Assembly: GCA_042569785.1 (NCBI GenBank)
Contig: JBHPGW010000055.1
Coordinates: 1 to 16,407 of the forward strand
DNA from: JBHPGW01 sp042569785
Lineage (GTDB): Bacteria; Planctomycetota; Phycisphaerae; Sedimentisphaerales; Anaerobacaceae
Direction: 5' to 3'
DNA: 16,407 bases
Shown here: positions 5,410 to 12,882 of the stretch, in pieces
How the letters are laid out: every line of letters begins with the position of its first letter
How positions within the stretch are numbered: the first letter of the stretch is position 1
Notes under the pieces: generated by a model
Told to the model about the DNA's origin: nothing
What the model saw: the letters and a program-made list of their open reading frames with translations, nothing else
Databases searched by the model: none
Translations under genes and position numbers: made by a program

Positions 5410-8025
5410 TTAGTCGATCTCATTTTTTATTTGGTTTAAGAGGTTTATCGCTTCTATGGGGGTCAGGTTGTTTACATCGGTTGAGGCGAGTTTTTCCAGG
5501 ACGGATTTGTTCTTTTGTACGAACAGTGAATCTTCATCCGAGGTGGTTTTGTGTTTGGACAGATGCTGGCCGGAGGCTTCCTTCTGGAAGGTTGATTCGA
5601 GTTCTTCGAGTATTTCGTTGCTCCTGTCGAGAATCGGCTTTGGTAGGCCTGCGAGTTTTGCGACGTGTATGCCGTAACTTTTATCGGTACCGCCCGGCAG
5701 TATCCTGTGGAGGAAGACGACTTTTTCGGCCCACTCACGGACGGCTACGTTGCAGTTTTTTACATTGGTAAAGAGTTCCGCTAATTCTGTCAGTTCATGG
5801 TAGTGAGTCGCGAACAGTGTTCGGCAGTTTATTTTTGTAGCGATATGTTCGGTGATGGCCCAGGCGAGTGACAAGCCGTCATAGGTGCTTGTGCCTCGGC
5901 CGACTTCGTCGAGTATTACCAGTGACTTTTCTGTCGCGTTGTTTATGATGTTCGCCGTCTCTGTCATCTCTACCATGAAAGTAGATTGTCCCCGGATCAG
6001 TTCGTCAGAAGCGCCTACCCTTGTGAAAATACGGTCGGTTAGGCCGATACGAGCGGCTTTAGCCGGGATGAAGCTGCCCGTCTGAGCCATGAGCACAAGC
6101 AGTGCGACTTGTCTTATATATGTGCTTTTTCCGCTCATGTTCGGGCCGGTGATAACAATGCAGTCGCCGGCGGTTTTGCCAAGTTCGATATCGTTGGGTA
6201 CGAATTCTGAGCCGAGCGTTTGGTCAAGTACAGGGTGCTTACCTTCTGTTATGGATAGCTCCGTAGTGTTGGTGATTTCGGGGCGGATATAATTGCGCCT
6301 CTTGGATAGATATGCAAATGCGGTCAGGCAGTCACACTGCGCGGCAACAGCGGCAAGGGCCTGCAACCTGCTTACATAGCTTAGAGACTGTGAGCGGATC
6401 TGATCGAAGAGAGTCACTTCAAGCTGTAGAGCTTTTTCTTCAGCGCCGAGTATCTGGGTTTCGTATTGTTTCAACTCGTCGGTAATATATCGCTCCGCGT
6501 TTTTGATGGTCTGTTTGCGAACGTAATCCGGCGGAGCTTTGTCAGCCGATGAATGGTTGATCTCGATATAGTATCCGAAAACTTTATTGAAGCCGACCTT
6601 TAGGTTTGCGATACCGGTACGTTCCGATTGCTTAGCCTGATAGTTTTTCAGCCAGCTTTGTCCGTCTTTTGAGATCGAACGAAGGTGGTCGAGTTTTTCA
6701 TCGAAGCCTGCTCTTATAAAACCGCCATCGCGCATATGCGAGCGACACTCCGGCTCGATCGCAGCTTCGAGCAGATCGGCTAACTCCTCCATACTGTCGC
6801 AAAGCCCTGCCAATTGTATCGCCAGGTCTGCGGTGAACTGCTGGAGACTTTGCCGCAGCTGCGGGATCTGACGTAGCGTCGCAGCCAGTGCAAGGAAGTC
6901 TTTCGGATTTGCGCGGAAGGTGCTTATTCTTGCGGCGATCCGTTCGAGGTCCGCGATATTAGCGAGCAACTCACGGATAGCACAGAGGTTGTCGGGATTT
7001 TCGACCAACTCGGCGATGGTATCCTGACGCAATTCTATAGCGCCGAGATCGCACAGCGGCATACAAAGCCAGTTACGCAGCATCCGTCCGCCCATACCGG
7101 TAAGGGTCCGGTCGATAGATTCTAATAGCGAGCCCTTGGCTGATCCTGAGCGGATGGTTTGCAGTATCTCAAGGCTGCGCAGGGTTGTCTGGTCGACCTG
7201 CAGAAAATTTTTGCGGTCGATCTTTTTCAGGCTCTGGATGTGGCCAAGCGCTGTCTTTTGTGTTTCGTTGAGGTATTCGATTACGGCGCCGGCTGCCGGG
7301 ATGCTGTTGTCACCGTCGATGATGCCGAAACCTTCGAGCGTCCTTGTGCCGAAATGTTTTAGCAGCCGTTGCCTGGACTGGTATGGATCGAAATACCATG
7401 CGGGACGTTCGGTTATGATTGCGCTGGTCAGCTGGACAATGTCTTGGGCTAATTTCCTGGTTTCAGACTCGAATAGTTCGCCTCGTCTGTCGGCAAGCAG
7501 GCACTCAGCAGGAGATAGTCGCAGCAGTTCGTCGAGCAGTTTATCCTCGGCTATCTGCTGAACGAAGAAATGGCCGGTGGAAATATCGACCCAGCTGATC
7601 GAAGCGGTGTCTGTCGCTGTCAGGTTCACGGCGCAAAGAAAGTTATCCTCTTTGGCGTTTAGCAGGATGTCATCGGTTAAGGTACCTGGAGTGACAATGC
7701 GTACTACGTCACGCTTGACGACGCCTTTTGCGGTTTTCGGGTCCTCGACCTGTTCGCAGACGGCGACTTTGTAGCCTGCCTGGAGCATTTTTTTGATGTA
7801 GCCGTCGACGGCATGGTATGGAACACCCGCTAATGGGATCGGGTTGGTCGCTTTGCTTCTGCTGGTTAAGGTCAGGCCCAGCACACGTGAACAGGTTTTT
7901 GCGTCGTCGTAAAAGGTTTCGTAAAAATCGCCCATGCGGAAAAACAGTATAGCATCAGGATACTTCTGCTTGAAGTGATGAAACTGCTTCATCGCCGGAG
8001 TTAATTTTTCAGTATTCTTTGTCAT
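5410..8025 (-). CDS. mutS: DNA mismatch repair protein MutS
   Basis: 871 residues, full length. MutS binds mispaired or looped DNA and recruits MutL. The mismatch-reading motif F-x-E is intact near the N-terminus (MGDFYETF, Phe34 and Glu36). The connector, lever and clamp regions follow (for example FGYYIEINHSSADKAPPDYV, 483-502). The ABC-type ATPase has Walker A GPNMSGKST (627-635), the STFMVEMTETANI signature (about 681-693), Walker B and D-loop VILDEVGRGTSTYDGLSLAW (703-722) and the conserved FATHYHEL (738-745). A C-terminal helix-turn region with PIEAINLLNQI ends the protein as in canonical MutS1. Its ATG overlaps the stop of the ATPase gene upstream (ATGA, 8022-8025), so translation depends on or is coupled to that gene. 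No separate Shine-Dalgarno is visible. mutL is not in the window. Confidence 0.97.
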   Translation of the reverse strand: MTKNTEKLTPAMKQFHHFKQKYPDAILFFRMGDFYETFYDDAKTCSRVLGLTLTSRSKATNPIPLAGVPYHAVDGYIKKMLQAGYKVAVCEQVEDPKTAKGVVKRDVVRIVTPGTLTDDILLNAKEDNFLCAVNLTATDTASISWVDISTGHFFVQQIAEDKLLDELLRLSPAECLLADRRGELFESETRKLAQDIVQLTSAIITERPAWYFDPYQSRQRLLKHFGTRTLEGFGIIDGDNSIPAAGAVIEYLNETQKTALGHIQSLKKIDRKNFLQVDQTTLRSLEILQTIRSGSAKGSLLESIDRTLTGMGGRMLRNWLCMPLCDLGAIELRQDTIAELVENPDNLCAIRELLANIADLERIAARISTFRANPKDFLALAATLRQIPQLRQSLQQFTADLAIQLAGLCDSMEELADLLEAAIEPECRSHMRDGGFIRAGFDEKLDHLRSISKDGQSWLKNYQAKQSERTGIANLKVGFNKVFGYYIEINHSSADKAPPDYVRKQTIKNAERYITDELKQYETQILGAEEKALQLEVTLFDQIRSQSLSYVSRLQALAAVAAQCDCLTAFAYLSKRRNYIRPEITNTTELSITEGKHPVLDQTLGSEFVPNDIELGKTAGDCIVITGPNMSGKSTYIRQVALLVLMAQTGSFIPAKAARIGLTDRIFTRVGASDELIRGQSTFMVEMTETANIINNATEKSLVILDEVGRGTSTYDGLSLAWAITEHIATKINCRTLFATHYHELTELAELFTNVKNCNVAVREWAEKVVFLHRILPGGTDKSYGIHVAKLAGLPKPILDRSNEILEELESTFQKEASGQHLSKHKTTSDEDSLFVQKNKSVLEKLASTDVNNLTPIEAINLLNQIKNEID

Positions 8026-9281
8026 TTCAAATCATCAAAGAGATTTTTCTGTTGCTTTTTATCATAAGCCGGTTGTTGCCTTAAAATATACTGTCCCAAT
8101 AATGGAACGGCAAAGGAATACTTTCCATGTCTGTTTTTATATACAAGGCCCATGTTTGTCAAAGTTGATAACATCTGATTGACATGGCTGGAGCTAAATG
8201 GTCTTTCCAGTTTTTTTGCATTCTCGACGATTTCCTGAACAGTAAATTCTTCGTCACCATTGTCTAAGCCGGCAATAACAGTTAACAATTCTCTCTGTCT
8301 GTCAGTTGCTTTTGCCCATCTGCCGGCAAAGAAATCATTGTCTAATTTCCGAGTTATTTCGGTAATGGCTTTTTTATAATCGATATATGGCTCAGAAATA
8401 ATACTCATCTGCTGTAGATACATATCGAAAGATTCTTTGCAGATAAACTGAATAAAATAAGGATATCCTCCTGACTTCTCGATTATTGCGTCAATGCCTG
8501 CAGAAGTAAAATGTACCGGACAATTTGCATCCTGGATCGGCACCATAACGGCTTCTTTGCTGTCTTCACGGTTTAAGCTATCCAGAAACGTAACCTTAAA
8601 CATTCTTTCAGAAAACGTTCTTGCATCAACTAATTTAGGAAACAACGTTGGAAGGCCGGTTAAGACAAGCATAAATGGTATTGACTTTCTCTGTATTGAT
8701 TGAAAGGTATCCAATAGAAGTGATAGAGGGTATTGTCCTTTTGGGACATGATCTGACATGGTTTGTGCTTCATCGTAAGCAAATATTATGCCCCGAACCC
8801 CCTGAGGTTTTATGCAGCTCCAAACAAATTCGAGGACTCCTTTTAATTTGTCGCTAAGCAGTCCTGGAATTGCTTTAAATATGCCTGTTAAAACTGAATA
8901 ACTCAGAGTTTTTTCAATTATGAATTCTTTTGTGTTAAATCCCATCGCTTGAATTTCTTCTGTTTTAAAGATAAAGCCAGAGGTAACCATTGACAAATCT
9001 GTCAGCAAACGCAATGCTATTGTTTCCTCATTAAGACTGACAGATTCAGAAAGATCAGTGCCTGCCCACACCCACTTTTCGTTTAGGGCCAAAGGTTTAA
9101 ATGTGTCCAACAGAACGGTTTTACCAACTCCACGCAGCCCGGTCAGCACCAAATTCTCCAAAATAACGTCTTGTTGCAGCAACTTGCAGAATTCTTGGGT
9201 TTCGTTATTACGGCCAGCTAAAAATGGGGGCATGTGTCCAGCTCCAGGCTTGAACGGATTTCCAAAAACAGGCATTACCAT
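8022..9281 (-). CDS. AAA/STAND-type ATPase with C-terminal winged-helix region, unknown role
   Basis: 419 residues. Walker A is GLRGVGKT (48-55) and Walker B IIFAYDEAQ (165-173). A sensor-1-like strand MLVLTGLPTLFPKLVDARTF (204-223) is followed by an Arg-containing SERMFKV. After a lid-like segment (GGYPYFIQFICKESF) comes a C-terminal part with winged-helix character (RQRELLTVIAGLDNGDEEFT ... VNQMLSTLTNMGLVYKNRHG, about 333-402). This layout is that of Orc1/Cdc6-like or STAND 'ATP-binding proteins' common as orphan genes in bacteria. The start at 9281 is supported by GAGGTG a few bases upstream. It has its own promoter and overlaps mutS by 4 bases, which ties its expression to mismatch repair. 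The target (DNA, protein or ligand) cannot be told from sequence. Confidence 0.75.
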   Translation of the reverse strand: MVMPVFGNPFKPGAGHMPPFLAGRNNETQEFCKLLQQDVILENLVLTGLRGVGKTVLLDTFKPLALNEKWVWAGTDLSESVSLNEETIALRLLTDLSMVTSGFIFKTEEIQAMGFNTKEFIIEKTLSYSVLTGIFKAIPGLLSDKLKGVLEFVWSCIKPQGVRGIIFAYDEAQTMSDHVPKGQYPLSLLLDTFQSIQRKSIPFMLVLTGLPTLFPKLVDARTFSERMFKVTFLDSLNREDSKEAVMVPIQDANCPVHFTSAGIDAIIEKSGGYPYFIQFICKESFDMYLQQMSIISEPYIDYKKAITEITRKLDNDFFAGRWAKATDRQRELLTVIAGLDNGDEEFTVQEIVENAKKLERPFSSSHVNQMLSTLTNMGLVYKNRHGKYSFAVPLLGQYILRQQPAYDKKQQKNLFDDLK

Positions 9282-9304
9282 AATTACACCTCATAATTCA
9301 ATGG

Positions 9305-9316
9305 ACTAAATTTAGT
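9305..9316. promoter_or_regulatory. Candidate operator: perfect 12-bp palindrome ACTAAATTTAGT
   Basis: ACTAAATTTAGT is a perfect palindrome just downstream of the predicted start of the ATPase-mutS transcript. The related words TAAATTTAGG (9325-9334) and GTTTAGTC (9346-9353) overlap the -10 and -35 boxes, so one factor could cover the whole promoter. Confidence 0.4.
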
Positions 9317-9326
9317 TCTTAAGATA

Positions 9327-9355
9327 AATTTAGGTCAAAAAGCAAGTTTAGTCAA
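9327..9355 (-). promoter_or_regulatory. Promoter of the ATPase-mutS unit
   Basis: On the minus strand TTGACT (9350-9355), 17-base spacer, TAAATT (9327-9332). The predicted start near 9320 precedes the ATG (9281) by about 40 bases. The gap between mnmE and the ATPase gene is otherwise AT-rich. Confidence 0.6.
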
Positions 9356-9389
9356 GGAAAATCTTTGTTTTTTTTTGCTTTTTTCAAGA

Positions 9390-10514
9390 TTATACACAAA
9401 TCGCGGCGTTTAACAACTCTGTTATGATTTTGTTAGCCTTAGGTTTGGATTTTGCTTTTCTCAGTTGGCTGAGCAGTCCGATCTGGCGGTCGGTTATGGC
9501 AATGGGAGAATTAGTGTCGAAATCAGCGACGCCTGTGACCTGGCGTATCTTTTCGAGTAACAAATCGATGCCTGTGGCGAATTTTGCGCTTATTTGGATA
9601 GCATCATCCGGACAGTTAGAATCTTCTCCGGTCAGGTCGGATTTGTTTAATACTGTCAGGACTTTTTTGCCGCGTAATTGATCAGCAAGTTCGTCTGCGC
9701 AATTATCAGTAACCAGTAAGACCAGGTCAGACTCTGCCAGAAGTTGGATGCTTTTTTTCTGGCTTTTTTTGTCGATGGTGCTTGACTTGAATGCGAGTTT
9801 GGCGGACAGGCCCGCGGTGTCGATTACTTCCAGAAGCAGTGAATCGATCCTGCACTGTGCGGTGACGTAGTCGCGGGTTGTGCCTTTGATGTCAGTGACG
9901 ATGGCTTTTTCTCTGCCGGCGAGAGTATTTAGCAGTGTGCTTTTTCCGCTGTTGGGTGGGCCAACCAAAACTACCTTGCAGCCGAAAATTATGAGTCTGG
10001 CGATCTTACTTTGTTTTAGTATTTCTTCGGCCTGGAGTTTGATCGTTTCAAGCGATGAGTCGAGCCAATTTGAAGCGGTTTTGTTTAGGCCGGCTTTTAT
10101 CTGGTTGTCGACTATTCGGGTACCCTGGATGGTTGTTGCCTGGGGAACAGTTACCTGTGCTTCGAGTTCGATGGTGTTTAGAGATTTGTCAGAGGCGAGT
10201 ATCTTTTGATGAAGCTGTGAGCCGGCAATGAGTTTAACGCCTTTTTTACTTAACAGTGTCATTATCATTTCGACTATCAATGGGTTTCCGTGACAGTGTA
10301 TTGCAAGGTTGTCATCTGCTACGCAGCCTACAGTTACCTGGTCGATCGTTTCTGAGCCGTCTACGATGGTTCCGAGATAAATATTACCTGGCTTGAAAGT
10401 TATTGCTGGTTTGAATATTTTTTTTAGGACACCGCCAGCGTTTTTGCCGAAGAGTTGGACGGTTGAGATAGCACCGGCTCTGGTTTCTGTTATTACTGCC
10501 GCGAACGTTTTCAT
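9390..10514 (-). CDS. mnmE: MnmE-like tRNA modification GTPase, short and lacking the C-terminal Cys motif
   Basis: 374 residues; typical MnmE has about 450. MnmE with MnmG (GidA) modifies U34 of certain tRNAs. The N-terminal folate-type domain is present but divergent (TFAAVITETRAGAISTVQLF, and AIHCHGNPLIVE in place of ELHCHGG). The G domain is clear: G1 GPPNSGKST (185-193), G2 GTTRD (211-215), G3 DTAG (232-235), G4 NKSD (290-293), SAK (309-311). The helical domain on both sides is shortened. The protein ends ITELLNAAICV, without the final 'FCIGK' whose Cys is conserved in canonical MnmE. No frameshift that would restore it is visible downstream. ATG 10514 is the start that aligns with the family; it follows the coaX stop by 5 bases. 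It may have changed function or mechanism. Confidence 0.8.
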   Translation of the reverse strand: MKTFAAVITETRAGAISTVQLFGKNAGGVLKKIFKPAITFKPGNIYLGTIVDGSETIDQVTVGCVADDNLAIHCHGNPLIVEMIMTLLSKKGVKLIAGSQLHQKILASDKSLNTIELEAQVTVPQATTIQGTRIVDNQIKAGLNKTASNWLDSSLETIKLQAEEILKQSKIARLIIFGCKVVLVGPPNSGKSTLLNTLAGREKAIVTDIKGTTRDYVTAQCRIDSLLLEVIDTAGLSAKLAFKSSTIDKKSQKKSIQLLAESDLVLLVTDNCADELADQLRGKKVLTVLNKSDLTGEDSNCPDDAIQISAKFATGIDLLLEKIRQVTGVADFDTNSPIAITDRQIGLLSQLRKAKSKPKANKIITELLNAAICV

Positions 10515-10519
10515 AGTGA

Positions 10520-11302
10520 TCACAGATTCTCGATATGCTTTCGATAAGCCAATGCGATTCCTTTTATGACCAGGTTGGGTACCCATGAATCTATGAACTG
10601 GCAGTCGTCTTTGATTACTTTGGCAGCTGCACCGGTTAGTACGGTCTGGGGCCATTTGCCGATTTTTTCCGCATAGCCCTCGACTATCTTTTGCAACGCA
10701 CCAACAGCGGCGTAATAGAGTCCGCAATTAACGGCTTCTTCGGTGCTTCTGCCGTAAGGTGTTTTGGGTTTGGTGACTTTTACTTCGGGCAGTTTAGCTG
10801 TTGCTTTTTTTAAGGCGGCTGCGCTTGCCTGAAAACCGGGCAGTATGACACCGCCAAGAAAGATACCTCGCTCGTCGACCAGGTCGATAGTGATAGCTGT
10901 TCCGAAGTCGGCTATCGCAACAGCGTCTTCGATAACGGCATAAGCAGCGGCGGCTGAGAGCACCCTGTCGGAGCCGACTTTGCTCGATTCTTTTACGGAC
11001 AGGTCCATCGGGTATGGGATGTCTTTGCCAATGATCAAAATCTTTTCACCGAGAGAATCTTTGACGATCTTTCTGATAGTGGTAGTCCAGGCCGGCTTGA
11101 CCGAGCTTACGATTATGACGCCGTCACGCTTTTTTTCCTTTGAGCTTTTTAGTATCGGTATCTTTTGCCAGGCGGATTTTAATATCTCAGTCAACTTTTC
11201 CTGCGAGCCGCCGGGGGCGGACTGGACGGACTTCTCCTTGTCATTTAAGAACAGCCCAATATTGATATTGCTATTGCCGATATCTATCGCGATCAGGTTC
11301 AT
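10520..11302 (-). CDS. coaX: Type III pantothenate kinase
   Basis: 260 residues, normal length. The enzyme phosphorylates pantothenate with ATP, the first step of coenzyme A synthesis, and belongs to the ASKHA fold. Visible motifs: phosphate-1 loop IDIGNSNINIG (6-16), the GSDR motif with SAAAAY (110-121), phosphate-2 ADFGTAITIDLV (131-142) and GGVILPG (150-156). The catalytic base is expected at Asp112 of the G-x-D-R motif, and it is present. A type III enzyme is insensitive to CoA feedback in characterised members. The gene lies 38 bases after obg and 5 bases before mnmE on the same strand, so obg-coaX-mnmE is probably one transcript. BirA, its frequent neighbour, is absent here. Confidence 0.95.
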   Translation of the reverse strand: MNLIAIDIGNSNINIGLFLNDKEKSVQSAPGGSQEKLTEILKSAWQKIPILKSSKEKKRDGVIIVSSVKPAWTTTIRKIVKDSLGEKILIIGKDIPYPMDLSVKESSKVGSDRVLSAAAAYAVIEDAVAIADFGTAITIDLVDERGIFLGGVILPGFQASAAALKKATAKLPEVKVTKPKTPYGRSTEEAVNCGLYYAAVGALQKIVEGYAEKIGKWPQTVLTGAAAKVIKDDCQFIDSWVPNLVIKGIALAYRKHIENL

Positions 11303-11340
11303 GATTTGCGCCTTTTGTTTCGTAATCAGGTCAAATTATT

Positions 11341-12345
11341 TTACTCGATTTCTTTTTTTGTTTCCTTAATTTTTTGCCAGAGGTGTTCGTTTAGTTCTTT
11401 GATCCCGGCTCCGGTAACCGCTGAGATATGGAGGGTTGGTTTGTTAAGCTTCTTGCCGATCTTTTGAGCGATCTTATTTTCCGGATCGAGGTCGATCTTG
11501 TTCAGTACGATAAATTCTGTTTTTTCGGCTAAGGCTTTGCTGTACTGGTTCAGCTCTTCGCGTATCTGCTCGTAATTGTCTATCGGGTCTGAGCCATCCG
11601 GCGGTGCGATATCGAGGATGTGTACGATAATGGTGGTTCTTTCGATGTGTTTCAGGAAGTCGTGTCCCAGGCCTGCTCCTTTGTGAGCGCCTTCTATCAG
11701 GCCTGGAATATCAGCCATTACGAATCTGCGGTAATCGCTCAATTCGACAATGCCCAGTACCGGCTCAAGTGTGGTAAAGGGATAGTCAGCGATCTTTGGC
11801 CTTGCCGCTGAACACCTGGAAACCAGCGTGCTTTTACCAGCGTTCGGCAGGCCCACCAGGCCAACATCGGCAATCAGTTTAAGTTCTAATCTAAGGCTTC
11901 TTTGCTGTCCTGTTTTGCCCGGTTTGGCATGTCTGGGCGTCTGGTTTATAGAAGTGGCAAAGCTCTTATTTCCACGGCCGCCCCTGCCGCCTTCACAAAT
12001 GCAGACTTTCATACCGACCTCGTTAAGGTCCTTTAGCAGAAGATCGATCTCGGTATCATAGATAAGCGTTCCAGGCGGGACTTTTATGATCAGGTCCTCA
12101 CCGTCAGCACCGGTTTTGTTAGAGCCTTCACCGTCGCCGCCATTCTTTGCTTTCCAGTGATGCCTGCCGGTGAAGTCAGTGAGTGTGTCGAGATTTCCGA
12201 CAGCCTGGAAGTAGATGTGCCCTCCGCGGCCGCCATTACCGCCGTCGGGGCCGCCTTTGGCGATGTACTTTTCGCGGCGGAAACTCAGGCAGCCGTTTCC
12301 GCCGTTACCAGCCGTTACCTGGATTTTTGCTTCGTCAATAAACAT
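11341..12345 (-). CDS. obg: Obg/CgtA GTPase, ribosome assembly
   Basis: 334 residues, the short form with no C-terminal OCT extension. Obg binds the 50S subunit during late assembly and in the stringent response. The N-terminal glycine-rich Obg fold spans 1-157 (VTAGNGGNGCLSFRREKYIA, GGPDGGNGGRGG, GGRGGRGNKSF). The G domain has G1 GLPNAGKST (165-173), the switch segment DYPFTTLEP, G3 DIPGLIEGAHKGAGLGHDFL (212-231), G4 NKID (282-285) and SAVTG (308-312). No good Shine-Dalgarno precedes ATG 12345. It follows rpmA, the usual partner, but a terminator lies between the two genes. This implies either read-through or a weak local promoter (a TATACT box lies near 12370). Confidence 0.97.
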   Translation of the reverse strand: MFIDEAKIQVTAGNGGNGCLSFRREKYIAKGGPDGGNGGRGGHIYFQAVGNLDTLTDFTGRHHWKAKNGGDGEGSNKTGADGEDLIIKVPPGTLIYDTEIDLLLKDLNEVGMKVCICEGGRGGRGNKSFATSINQTPRHAKPGKTGQQRSLRLELKLIADVGLVGLPNAGKSTLVSRCSAARPKIADYPFTTLEPVLGIVELSDYRRFVMADIPGLIEGAHKGAGLGHDFLKHIERTTIIVHILDIAPPDGSDPIDNYEQIREELNQYSKALAEKTEFIVLNKIDLDPENKIAQKIGKKLNKPTLHISAVTGAGIKELNEHLWQKIKETKKEIE

Positions 12346-12371
12346 TTATTCGCAACTCGTATTCAGTATAT

Positions 12372-12400
12372 AAAAAAAGGATGGCACGAGACCATCCTTT
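12372..12400 (-). terminator. Rho-independent terminator between rpmA and obg
   Basis: A 9-bp stem (AAAGGATGG 12376-12384 with CCATCCTTT 12392-12400) and 7-base loop; on the minus strand it is followed by T-rich sequence from the A-run at 12372-12378. It would end or attenuate transcripts from the rpmA promoter before obg. Confidence 0.8.
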
Positions 12401-12426
12401 TGTTGTTGATGATTTATTTGTTCCGT

Positions 12427-12660
12427 TTAGACGACGTGAATTCTTCTGCCCTGGAACTGGACCTTACCTTCAGCTGTCGCGAACAAAGTGCAGTCTCTGC
12501 CCATGCTGACGTTGTTTCCCGCGAAGAACTTTGTCCCGCATTGGCGAACGATGATCGCGCCGGGTTTAGCCTGTTGACCGCCGTAAAGTTTCACGCCTCT
12601 ATATTGCGGATTACTGTCTCTACCGTTTCTCGAAGAGCCTTGTCCCTTTTTATGTGCCAT
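12427..12660 (-). CDS. rpmA: 50S ribosomal protein L27
   Basis: 77 residues, slightly shorter than usual. L27 reaches the peptidyl-transferase centre with its N-terminus. The family start AHKKGQGSSRNGRDS is intact, followed by GVKLYGGQ, PGAIIVRQCGTKFFAGNNV, GRDCTLFA and the closing FQGRRIHVV. ATG 12660 is chosen because it gives the canonical MAHKKG start and has GAGGTGG 6-7 bases upstream; it carries no cleavable N-terminal extension. rplU (L21), normally just upstream, is not here; a tlpA-like gene takes its place. It has its own promoter and terminator, so L27 looks monocistronic. Confidence 0.96.
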   Translation of the reverse strand: MAHKKGQGSSRNGRDSNPQYRGVKLYGGQQAKPGAIIVRQCGTKFFAGNNVSMGRDCTLFATAEGKVQFQGRRIHVV

Positions 12661-12707
12661 AATTTCCACCTCTAAAAACTATTTTGCCAACTTCTGTAAA
12701 ACTGTGT

Positions 12708-12736
12708 ATTTTACCGGTATCACCTGATTTTGTCCA
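12708..12736 (-). promoter_or_regulatory. Promoter for rpmA
   Basis: On the minus strand TGGACA (12731-12736), a 17-base spacer and TAAAAT (12708-12713), each one mismatch from consensus. A second, weaker pair (TTGAGT then TATTTT, also 17 apart) lies about 30 bases further upstream. Confidence 0.6.
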
Positions 12737-12753
12737 GAAAAAATATGTGAAAA

Positions 12754-12874
12754 CGAAAAAAAACTCAAAAACCGTCAAAAGTCCAACCCCCAAGCCCTGA
12801 GCGCAAGCGATGGGACAAAACCAAAAGTTAATCAATCGTTTCCAAACTTTTGACGGCGGTGTCAAAAAACCGCC
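12754..12874 (-). promoter_or_regulatory. Overlapping hairpins between tlpA and rpmA (terminator or attenuator-like)
   Basis: Three stems share bases. GGCGGT (12855-12860) pairs with ACCGCC (12869-12874); TTTTGAC (12848-12854) with GTCAAAA (12861-12867); and a long-range stem CCGTCAAAAGT (12772-12782) with ACTTTTGACGG (12846-12856). In transcription order the long-range stem is followed at once by a T-rich run (12754-12771). The first may simply end tlpA transcription. Confidence 0.45.
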
Positions 12875-12882
12875 TTTTCGCA

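Noticed and set aside
10515..10727. N-terminal extension of MnmE to 10727
   Set aside because: The added 71 residues overlap coaX and are Arg/Cys-rich; the family start is ATG 10514.
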